Shown: one piece after another, positions 1-6,022 of the stretch | Layout of the letters: each line of letters begins with the position of its first letter | Numbering within the stretch: position 1 is the first letter of the stretch | Origin: CAYJWS01 sp964373925 | GTDB taxonomy: Bacteria > Patescibacteriota > Patescibacteriia > Buchananbacterales > GWA2-38-13 | Length of the DNA stretch: 12,780 nt | Assembly: GCA_964373925.1 (NCBI GenBank) | Contig: CAYJWS010000036.1 | Coordinates: 1 to 12,780 of the forward strand | Reading direction: 5' to 3' | The notes under the pieces: model-generated | Seen by the model: only the letters and a program-made list of their open reading frames with translations | Told to the model about the DNA's origin: nothing | Database searches by the model: none | Position numbers and translations under genes: made by a program

Positions 1-73
1 CGCTTCGCTCGCGATGACCAGAGAGGGCGATGACCAAAACCATGGGTCATTGCGAGCCCGGCGAAGCAATCTA
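1..73 (+). repeat. Palindromic intergenic repeat (GTCATTGCGAG family), composite and partial
   Basis: Positions 46-73 carry GTCATTGCGAGCCCGGCG and continue to CAATCTA. The same core occurs at 3937 and 5854. Positions 1-19 (CGCTTCGCTCGCGATGACC) look like the right half of another copy, cut by the window edge, because CTCGCGATGACC also closes the copies at 3989-4000 and 5913-5924. The terminal inverted repeats seen around the other two copies are absent here. Sequence resemblance is direct; any function is unknown. Confidence 0.75.
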
Positions 74-77
74 AGGT

Positions 78-104
78 AGATTCCGAAATGAATTCGGGAT
101 GACA
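78..104. repeat. Short palindromic repeat ending in GGGATGACA
   Basis: The segment contains the inverted pair CCGAA (83-87) and TTCGG (93-97) around a 5-base loop and ends in GATGACA. It resembles the TGTCAT...ATGACA hairpins at 3799-3880 and 7167-7196. It lies 13 bp before the first gene. No T-tract follows, so it does not look like an intrinsic terminator. Confidence 0.55.
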
Positions 105-117
105 AAGAGTAGTATTT

Positions 118-1851
118 ATGATTTTCAAACTTGAAAGCCTGAAAAAAGTTTTTAATCAAAACAAAGCAATATTTTTTATTGTGGCGCTCGGCGTTTTTTT
201 TATTTTTTTTAGGCTCAATCGAGCCGATACGCTTAATGACGGATCTCATTATTCCATGAGAGCGCTCGCGTACCTTGACTATATCGGGCCGAATCTTCAG
301 ACGGCTCCCATACAGTGGTTTGGCAGCGTGCCGTGGTGGGGAAACCTATCATTCCATGACGCGCCCCCGCTTGTATTTTTGATCCAGCATATCTTTTTTA
401 AAATTTTTGGAGAAAATATTATTGCACTGCGCCTGCCTTTTGCTTTGTCAGGAATAGGAGTTTTAATTTTTGTATATTTAATAGCAAAAAAATTATTTGG
501 AAAACGAGTAGCCACGCTGTCATCTTTGGCCCTTGTTGTTTCAACTTTTTTTTTATGGTCTTTTAGGACGGCGTACCTGGAGGGCGTGGAAACATTTTTT
601 ATAGCAGGGGCAGTGTATTTTTTTATCAAGAGTTTAGAAAAAGAAAAATTTTGGATACACACAGGAATTTTTTTGGCGCTTGCTTTGCTTTCAAAATATA
701 CTTCTTTCTTCCTTATTCCATTTGTAATATTGTATACATTTATACGACGCAAAGATTCTTTTACAAAAAAGAAATTTTGGGCAGGAGCGTTACTTTTCTT
801 ATTGCTCTTGTCACCCGTTATCATATATAATGTCATGATGTATAAAACAAGAGGGCATTTTGACGCGCAGGCCTCAAAACTTTTTCCTTCTATGTTTGAG
901 GCGTCAAAAAAAGATTGGCCGGTGCTTTTTGAATCAAATAAAAAAATAATATCCCCGGTTTCCCATTATATTGGCATGTGGCGAGGGCTTCAAGGATATC
1001 ATTCATACATGTATGGTTTTGTTTTGATATTTTCAGTAATTTTTGTTTTTGTAAGCTGGCTTATTGGAATCAGAAAAAAAATGGGCGCGGATAAGCATTT
1101 TTTGCCAATTCTTTTGCTTTCTTTTTCTTTGGTATTTGTTTCATTGCCCCCTCAAAGGAGGTATCTCCCCATACTTATGCCGTTTGTATCAATAGTTATT
1201 GGATTTAGCGTTGTTAATCTTTTTGAAGCATTTTCGGGGAAAAAAAATATTCAGAAAATTTTAGCAATTATTTTTTCGATTATTTTTTTCATCGAATTGG
1301 CATTTAGCATCAACACAAATCTTATTTCTCATCCTCGCAATGAAAAGCCAATTTTTTATTCCTCCACGGGAGAGAAAAGCATGGGATTTAACCAGCTTGA
1401 AGATTATTTAAAGACTACATGGAAAGAGAATCCTTCATATGTCTCTTATGTCCGCAAGCCCAAAGATACTAGAGACCTTACATTTTTTTGGGAGGATTTG
1501 CGAGATAATAATTTATATTTATTTGACAGCGATATCGATTGGTTTGGAAGAGTATGGTACTTTAATCGATTTTTTAATTATCATAACATACATTTCGCGT
1601 CAAACCGCGAGATAGTATCTGTGATGGGGAAAGATAACGATTTATTTGATGCTTTAAGGCAACTTGGAGTTCATTATGTATATTATATCGTGAGTGCAGA
1701 TTATTTAACAAAAGATAACACTGAACATGTGAATTTACTGGAAAAGAATTTTCTCTACAATATAAACACGCTCCGTTATGGCGAGAAGTTTGAGATTTTC
1801 AATGATTACGGGGAGCTTGCATTTAAGGTGTATAAATTAAGACTCAATTAA
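118..1851 (+). CDS. GT-C fold glycosyltransferase, family 39-like (ArnT/PMT type), integral membrane
   Basis: This probably moves a sugar from a polyprenyl-phosphate donor onto a glycan or lipid on the outer face of the membrane. I count about ten hydrophobic segments (near residues 18-32, 107-125, 132-145, 157-170, 178-208, 220-240, 299-317, 328-342, 350-368 and 379-397), then a soluble C-terminal part from about 400 to 577. GT39/PMT_2-like landmarks are LNDGSHY (39-45, Asp41 a candidate catalytic acid in the first outer loop), HDAPPLVFL with FGENIIALRLP (80-107), R150 with LEG (154-156), and PPQRRYLPILMP (344-355). Length of 577 residues is usual. The next gene, 21 bp on, is a Dpm1-like GT2 that could make the donor. 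The start has no clear ribosome binding site. Poly-T tracts fall in the first membrane segment. Sugar and acceptor cannot be read from sequence. Confidence 0.85.
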   Translation: MIFKLESLKKVFNQNKAIFFIVALGVFFIFFRLNRADTLNDGSHYSMRALAYLDYIGPNLQTAPIQWFGSVPWWGNLSFHDAPPLVFLIQHIFFKIFGENIIALRLPFALSGIGVLIFVYLIAKKLFGKRVATLSSLALVVSTFFLWSFRTAYLEGVETFFIAGAVYFFIKSLEKEKFWIHTGIFLALALLSKYTSFFLIPFVILYTFIRRKDSFTKKKFWAGALLFLLLLSPVIIYNVMMYKTRGHFDAQASKLFPSMFEASKKDWPVLFESNKKIISPVSHYIGMWRGLQGYHSYMYGFVLIFSVIFVFVSWLIGIRKKMGADKHFLPILLLSFSLVFVSLPPQRRYLPILMPFVSIVIGFSVVNLFEAFSGKKNIQKILAIIFSIIFFIELAFSINTNLISHPRNEKPIFYSSTGEKSMGFNQLEDYLKTTWKENPSYVSYVRKPKDTRDLTFFWEDLRDNNLYLFDSDIDWFGRVWYFNRFFNYHNIHFASNREIVSVMGKDNDLFDALRQLGVHYVYYIVSADYLTKDNTEHVNLLEKNFLYNINTLRYGEKFEIFNDYGELAFKVYKLRLN

Positions 1852-1872
1852 GTTATATTTGAGAATGAAGTT

Positions 1873-2565
1873 ATGAAATATACAAAGGTATCTATTATTA
1901 TACCGGTGTATAATGAGGAAAGAACCATTCAGAAAGCCATAGAAGAGGTTTTGGCTTCAGACACGCTGGGGATAGAAAAAGAAATTATTATCGTGGACGA
2001 CGGATCATCGGATAATACAAAAAATATCCTATCGAGCGTTCGTGAATGCAAAATAATTCGTCACAAAAAAAATCTTGGCAAAGGAGCTGCGGTAAAAACG
2101 GGTTTCCAAAATGCCACCGGAGATATTGTAATAATTCAAGATGCCGATTTGGAATATAGCCCTTCGGAGTATAAAAAACTTATCGCGGCGCTTATGGATA
2201 GTTCGTGCGATGTTGTCTATGGTTCGCGCATGTTAGGAAAAAATCCCATTGGATATTGGTATATGTATTTTGGAAATTATATTATTTCTCTTGCCACTCG
2301 AATGTTATACGGGACCAAGATAACCGATGTTGAGACATGTTATAAAATTTTTTTAAAAAAAGTTGTGGATGAGCTGGATATCCAATCAAGCGGTTTTGAA
2401 ATTGAGCCGGAAATTACGGCAAAAATATTAAAAAAAGGATTTCACATACAAGAAATCCCAATACGATATTCTCCAAGAAAATATAATGAAGGAAAAAAAA
2501 TCAAGTGGCACGATGGCATCAAGGCTCTGTGGACTTTGGTGTATTATAGGTTTTTTTCAAAATAA
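1873..2565 (+). CDS. GT2 glycosyltransferase, Dpm1-like (polyprenyl-phosphate sugar synthase candidate)
   Basis: The GT-A domain fills the protein: VSIIIPVYNEE (6-16), IIIVDDGSSDNT (38-49), NLGKGAAVKTG (67-77), DAD metal-binding motif (D90-D92), GSRM (117-120), ETCYKIF (154-160) and FEIEPEITAKILKKGF (175-190). The last two blocks are typical of the DPM1/DPG synthase group, which loads a sugar from a nucleotide donor onto dolichyl- or undecaprenyl-phosphate. At 230 residues it has no C-terminal membrane anchor, as in the short soluble forms. It sits 21 bp after the GT-C gene and probably supplies its lipid-linked donor (inference from pairing). Its last 22 bp overlap the end of the convergent minus-strand GT4 gene. 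The sugar is not identifiable. Confidence 0.88.
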   Translation: MKYTKVSIIIPVYNEERTIQKAIEEVLASDTLGIEKEIIIVDDGSSDNTKNILSSVRECKIIRHKKNLGKGAAVKTGFQNATGDIVIIQDADLEYSPSEYKKLIAALMDSSCDVVYGSRMLGKNPIGYWYMYFGNYIISLATRMLYGTKITDVETCYKIFLKKVVDELDIQSSGFEIEPEITAKILKKGFHIQEIPIRYSPRKYNEGKKIKWHDGIKALWTLVYYRFFSK

Positions 2566-3695
2566 ACCAGGCTTGTAGCTTTAAGCATTTGATCCAAAGT
2601 AAAATTTTCATCAAGTATTTTCTTTGCTTCTCTACAGTATTCTTTTGATGTTACTTCCGATGCTATTAATCGCAAGCAACTATCGGCAAGCGCGCGTGAA
2701 TTCATCGGATCAACAAGAGAGCCGCTTTTTTTATCTTGAATTATTTCCGGAATTCCGCCGACGTTTGTTGAGACAACGGGTATAAAAGCGGCAAGTGCTT
2801 CAAGGATTGAATATGGAAAGCCTTCTTTCACTGAAGAGCACATATATATGTCAAAACATTTCAGATAGGCATGGGCATTATGAATTCTGCCTGGCAAAAT
2901 CACGCATTGCTTCAAGTCATTTTCCATTATCTGTTTTTCCAGATCTTGGCGCAATTCTCCCTCGCCAATAATTATAAAAATAACATTATTTTTTTCCTTT
3001 TTTATCTGAGCGGCCGCTTGGAGAAAATATGAAAGCCCTTTTGTCACATAAAAATTTGCTATGGTTCCAATCACAGTATGGCTTGATGGGAAAGGGAGTG
3101 TGCTCTGAAAAATTTTTTTTGCCTCATTTTTTTCAATACAGTGAAGCGACGCGCTGTCTATGCCGTTATGGATAGTGATAAATTTTTTTTCTGAAGCTAT
3201 TTTGTATTGAATGGCGTTTTTTTTATCAAAGTCTGATACGCAAATAATGGCATCCTTGAATATTCCAGAAATTTTTTCAGATAAAAGATATAATTGCTTT
3301 TTCCAGAAAGGCAATGGCTCTAAAAATACAAAGCCGTGGGCGGTATACACTACCTTTTTTACTCTTGCGCATTTCGCGGCAACTGCGCCGATTACTCCTG
3401 CCTTGGAAGAATTAAGATGCACAATGTCAGGTTTTTCTTTTTTTAAAAAACTAAAAATTTCAAAAAATGCTTTTATATCTTTTACTGGGCTGATTTGGCG
3501 TACAAGATTTTTAAAAACATGGGTGTGGATATCTTTTTCCTTCAAAGATTTTATAAGCGGTCCATCTTGCCCAGATGCGACTTTTATGTCATAATTTTGA
3601 GAATAAAAAAAAGTCGCTAAATCCTTAACATATTTTTGAGCACCCCCCATTTCGGATTGTGTAATAATATATATTATTTTGCTTATTTTAGCCAT
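2544..3695 (-). CDS. GT4 family glycosyltransferase (CapM/PglA-like)
   Basis: A GT-B enzyme expected to transfer a sugar from a nucleotide donor to the growing lipid-linked glycan at the inner face of the membrane. The N-domain begins IIYIITQSEMGGAQKYV (7-23) and has HLNSSKAGVIGAVAA (93-107) with YTAHGFVF (117-124), a pattern common in capsule GT4 enzymes. The C-domain has IHNGID (175-180), IIIGEGELR (241-249) and the donor-binding E-x7-E motif at E291 and E299 in KEGFPYSILEA, then NVGGIPEII (311-319). Length of 383 residues is normal. It is the only minus-strand gene here, with a possible promoter at 3732-3760. It ends inside the convergent GT2 gene, leaving no room for a terminator between them. 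Donor and linkage are unknown. Confidence 0.9.
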   Translation of the reverse strand: MAKISKIIYIITQSEMGGAQKYVKDLATFFYSQNYDIKVASGQDGPLIKSLKEKDIHTHVFKNLVRQISPVKDIKAFFEIFSFLKKEKPDIVHLNSSKAGVIGAVAAKCARVKKVVYTAHGFVFLEPLPFWKKQLYLLSEKISGIFKDAIICVSDFDKKNAIQYKIASEKKFITIHNGIDSASLHCIEKNEAKKIFQSTLPFPSSHTVIGTIANFYVTKGLSYFLQAAAQIKKEKNNVIFIIIGEGELRQDLEKQIMENDLKQCVILPGRIHNAHAYLKCFDIYMCSSVKEGFPYSILEALAAFIPVVSTNVGGIPEIIQDKKSGSLVDPMNSRALADSCLRLIASEVTSKEYCREAKKILDENFTLDQMLKATSLVYFEKNL

Positions 3696-3731
3696 ATAGT
3701 ATCTTTGACTTTTGATAAAAAGTTATATATA

Positions 3732-3760
3732 ATCATAATATATTAAGCTATTTTAAGCAA
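3732..3760 (-). promoter_or_regulatory. Possible sigma-70-type promoter for the minus-strand GT4 gene
   Basis: Read on the minus strand, TTGCTT (3755-3760) is followed after exactly 17 bp by TATGAT (3732-3737), placing a start near 3725 and a leader of about 30 nt before the ATG at 3695. The region is very AT-rich, so a chance match is quite possible. Confidence 0.35.
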
Positions 3761-3770
3761 GAATATTAAT

Positions 3771-3903
3771 AGGATTTACGCAGTTATTGCTAACTTGGTG
3801 TCATTCCCCCGAAGCTTCGGGGGAATCCAGAACATAAAAAATGGTTTGATACTGGATCCCCGCATTCGCGAGGATGACAGAAAAAGGCTAGTGCGTAAGT
3901 CCT
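3771..3903. mobile_element. MITE-like element A, 133 bp, with 12-bp terminal inverted repeats
   Basis: The left end AGGATTTACGCA (3771-3782) and right end TGCGTAAGTCCT (3892-3903) are inverted repeats with one mismatch. Inside is a nested inverted structure: TGTCATTCCCCC starting at 3799 and a GGATGACAG end at 3880, with GAATCCAG (3823-3830) facing CTGGATCC (3852-3859). It encodes nothing. I see no convincing target-site duplication. A non-autonomous transposon remnant is the likeliest reading, but a plain palindromic repeat is possible. Confidence 0.55.
3803..3826. repeat. Perfect 24-bp palindrome within element A
   Basis: The segment reads the same on both strands, with a core of CCCCCGAAGCTTCGGGGG (3806-3823) flanked by ATT and AAT. 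The inner GAAGCTTC recurs in the hairpin at 7167-7196. It could form a strong hairpin or cruciform. No U-tract follows, so terminator function is doubtful. Confidence 0.8.
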
Positions 3904-3909
3904 CATTAC

Positions 3910-4062
3910 CTTGAATTACGAAACTTCCTTACTTGGGTCATTGCGAGCCCGAGCGAAGCAATCTACGTCTAGATCGCCACGCGCGGCGCTCGCGATGACC
4001 GGTAGTCAGGGGATCCCGAAAGCGCTCGCAATGACGGCGGGAAGGGAGTTTCGTAATTCAAG
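3910..4062. mobile_element. MITE-like element B, copy 1, 153 bp, TIR-bounded
   Basis: The left end CTTGAATTACGAAACT (3910-3925) and right end AGTTTCGTAATTCAAG (4047-4062) are perfect 16-bp inverted repeats, extendable to 21 bp with one mismatch. Inside is the palindromic core GTCATTGCGAG...CTCGCGATGACC (3937-4000). Positions 3937-3981 match 5854-5898 in copy 2 at 44 of 45 bases. There is no coding capacity. It starts 6 bp after element A and ends 15 bp before the dehydrogenase gene. No target-site duplication is evident. Confidence 0.7.
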
Positions 4063-4077
4063 ATAATTAAGATTTTT

Positions 4078-4860
4078 ATGCAAAAATCTATAGGAATTAT
4101 CGGGGGAGGAGTAGTTGGATTGGCAGTTAAAAATTTTTATCCTAGCGCAAAAGTGTACGACAAGTTCAAGGAATTTGATACTTTGGAAGATGTGATGGAA
4201 CAAGATTATATTTTTATTTGTGTTCCAACGCCATTTAAAAATGGATTTGACCCTTCTATTATAGATGAAGTTTTTAAAAAATTATCAAGCCTTAAGGATA
4301 AGGTGATTATTATTAAATCAACAGTAATACCAGGAACGTCTGAGAGGCTCCAGAATGAGTATCCGGATTTAAGCGTTCTTTTTAATCCAGAATTTTTAGA
4401 TAGTAGCAGGGCAAACAAGGATTTTTCCCACCCCGACAAACAGATATTAGGGTATACGGCGAAAAGCAAGGATATTGCAAAAGATGTGATGTCTATTCTA
4501 CCACGCGCGCCATATGAAAATATAATGCCCGCGACAGCTGCCGAGATCCTTAAATATATGGTGAATACGTTTTACTCTACAAAAGTAATTTTTGCAAATC
4601 AAATCTACGACATGTGCGAAAAGCTTGGAGTGGATTACGAGGCTGTAAGAGAGGGTTTTGAACATGACAGGAGGGTAGCCCCCGGGAATTTTGATGTTTG
4701 GCATGGAGGATTCCGTGGGTTTGACGGGAAGTGCCTTCCAAAGGATCTTGCATCGTTTATCAAGCACGGCGAAGATATGGGGATAGATCTGCCACTCTTA
4801 CAGGTAGTGCAAAAAATAAATCTACAATTGCTTAAAAATAAAAAGACGCCAAAAAGATAA
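4078..4860 (+). CDS. Compact UDP-glucose/GDP-mannose dehydrogenase-family protein (probable UDP-glucose 6-dehydrogenase)
   Basis: The predicted reaction is NAD-dependent double oxidation of UDP-glucose to UDP-glucuronate. The N-domain has the Rossmann motif GIIGGGVVG (6-14), FICVPTP (46-52), STVIPGT (81-87) and FNPEFLDSSRANKDFSHPD (102-120). The central domain has AAEILKYMVNTF (154-165) and the catalytic-cysteine motif GFDGKCLPKD (214-223, Cys219). At 260 residues it is far shorter than the usual 400-450. The C-terminal UDP-binding domain is missing, and only about 20 residues separate D28 from the VPTP motif where typical enzymes have about 60. The stop is clean and catalytic motifs are intact, so this looks like a naturally short form, not a decayed gene. 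The epimerase 5 bp downstream uses UDP-glucuronate, which favours UDP-glucose as substrate. UDP-ManNAc or GDP-mannose cannot be excluded. Confidence 0.82.
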   Translation: MQKSIGIIGGGVVGLAVKNFYPSAKVYDKFKEFDTLEDVMEQDYIFICVPTPFKNGFDPSIIDEVFKKLSSLKDKVIIIKSTVIPGTSERLQNEYPDLSVLFNPEFLDSSRANKDFSHPDKQILGYTAKSKDIAKDVMSILPRAPYENIMPATAAEILKYMVNTFYSTKVIFANQIYDMCEKLGVDYEAVREGFEHDRRVAPGNFDVWHGGFRGFDGKCLPKDLASFIKHGEDMGIDLPLLQVVQKINLQLLKNKKTPKR

Positions 4861-4865
4861 TTCTT

Positions 4866-5822
4866 ATGAATTTTTTTATTACCGGAGGAGCGGGATTCAT
4901 AGGAAGCCACCTCATTGAAGCGTTGCTTAAAAAGAGCCATCAAGTTGTTTGTCTTGATGATTGTAACGATTATTATAATCCTGCCGTAAAGAGAAACAAT
5001 ATACAGGCGCACTCGCACAATTCAAATTTTAAGCTCATAGAAGGAGATGTTCGCCATAGCGCGTTATTGGAAAATATTTTTTTAAAAAATAATTTTGATT
5101 GCATCGTACATCTTGCCGCCCGCGCGGGAGTGAGGCAGTCTATTTATTATCCAAAGCTGTATGCCGATGTTAATATACTCGGCACTTTGAATGTTTTAGA
5201 ATGCGCAAAAAAATATAAGGTAAAAAAATTCATATTCGCATCTTCTTCTTCGGTGTATGGGAATAATAAGAAGGTGCCTTTTTTAGAAATTGATCCGGTT
5301 GATTTTCCGATTTCTCCTTACGCGGCAACAAAAAAGGCGGGAGAGCTCCTGTGTTATAATTATCACCACTTATATGGAATTTCTATCGCTTGTTTGAGAT
5401 TTTTTACGGTGTATGGCCCGCGCCAGCGTCCAGAGATGGCAATACATTCTTTTATTCGTTCAATCGCGCGCGACGAGACAATCACGATGTATGGCGACGG
5501 CATTACAAGCAGGGATTATACGTATGTAGACGATATCGTATTAGGAATTCTTTTATCAATAGAAAAAGAATTAGGGTATGAGATTTTTAATCTGGGAAAT
5601 TCATATCCTGTGCGATTAATTGATCTTATCCATATGATTGAAAAATATTCGGGAAAATCCTCAAAAATTGAAAAAAAGCCTCTCCAGCCGGGCGATGTTG
5701 AAAAGACTTTTGCAGGAATTGAAAAGGCAAAAAATTTATTGGGATGGAAGCCGGAAGTGGGCATTGAAGAGGGAATACAGAGAACGGTTGAATGGCACAG
5801 GAAGGAAATTTTTAATTATTAA
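4866..5822 (+). CDS. UDP-glucuronate 4-epimerase (extended SDR family)
   Basis: It should interconvert UDP-glucuronate and UDP-galacturonate in the cytoplasm with bound NAD. The Rossmann motif GGAGFIG is at 7-13, followed by LDDCNDYYNPAVKRNN (30-45), a block characteristic of glucuronate epimerases. HLAARAGVRQSI (82-93) is the second family marker. The SDR triad is visible as the serine run at 126-129, Y152 and K156 in PYAATKKAGE. FTVYGPRQRPEMA (180-192) and YGDGITSRDYTYVDDI (209-224) are typical of the sugar-binding part. Length of 318 residues is normal. It begins 5 bp after the dehydrogenase gene, so the two are almost surely cotranscribed and give UDP-Glc to UDP-GlcA to UDP-GalA. A UDP-glucose 4-epimerase is the alternative, but the CNDYYNP block argues against it. 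Confidence 0.88.
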   Translation: MNFFITGGAGFIGSHLIEALLKKSHQVVCLDDCNDYYNPAVKRNNIQAHSHNSNFKLIEGDVRHSALLENIFLKNNFDCIVHLAARAGVRQSIYYPKLYADVNILGTLNVLECAKKYKVKKFIFASSSSVYGNNKKVPFLEIDPVDFPISPYAATKKAGELLCYNYHHLYGISIACLRFFTVYGPRQRPEMAIHSFIRSIARDETITMYGDGITSRDYTYVDDIVLGILLSIEKELGYEIFNLGNSYPVRLIDLIHMIEKYSGKSSKIEKKPLQPGDVEKTFAGIEKAKNLLGWKPEVGIEEGIQRTVEWHRKEIFNY

Positions 5823-5825
5823 TAT

Positions 5826-5999
5826 CTTTGAATTATGAAATTTTCTTACCACCGTCATTGCGAGCCCGAGCGAAGCAATCTACGTTTAGATCGCCACGTC
5901 GGCTTTAGCCTCCTCGCGATGACCAAAAAATTAGATCATTGCAAGGAGGAGTCCCGATGGATATACGGATGACAGAAATATGAGTTTCATAATTCAAAG
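5826..5999. mobile_element. MITE-like element B, copy 2, 174 bp, TIR-bounded
   Basis: CTTTGAATTATGAAA (5826-5840) and TTTCATAATTCAAAG (5985-5999) are perfect 15-bp inverted repeats and align with the ends of copy 1. The core at 5854-5898 differs from copy 1 at one base in 45, and CTCGCGATGACC (5913-5924) closes the inner palindrome. TAATAT lies directly outside both ends (5820-5825 and 6000-6005), a possible 6-bp target-site duplication. That is weakened because the right flank is a TAATATC tandem repeat. It encodes nothing. Confidence 0.7.
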
Positions 6000-6020
6000 T
6001 AATATCTAATATCTAATATC
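6000..6020 (+). repeat. Heptanucleotide tandem repeat (TAATATC)x3 upstream of a GT4 start
   Basis: Three perfect TAATATC units run directly into a partial fourth, TAAT, whose last two bases are the first two of the ATG at 6023. This leaves no Shine-Dalgarno sequence. A single TAATATC also occurs at 5820-5826, at the left edge of element B copy 2. Confidence 0.85.
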
Positions 6021-6022
6021 TA

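Noticed and set aside
297..836. Minus-strand open frame of 179 codons inside the GT-C gene
   Set aside because: It lies wholly within a well-supported membrane glycosyltransferase and shows no recognisable domain; its length follows from low-stop-content sequence on the other strand.
3764..3909. Target-site duplication around element A
   Set aside because: Flanks TTAAT and CATTA share only ATTA out of register, which is expected in AT-rich DNA.
4078..4860. Dehydrogenase gene as a frameshifted pseudogene
   Set aside because: All motifs through the catalytic cysteine are intact, and the following gene starts 5 bp after the stop, leaving no remnant of a third domain.
1..5999. CRISPR array from the repeated GTCATTGCGAG segments
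   Set aside because: Copies are kilobases apart, not evenly spaced, and are palindromic intergenic elements with no spacers or cas genes.
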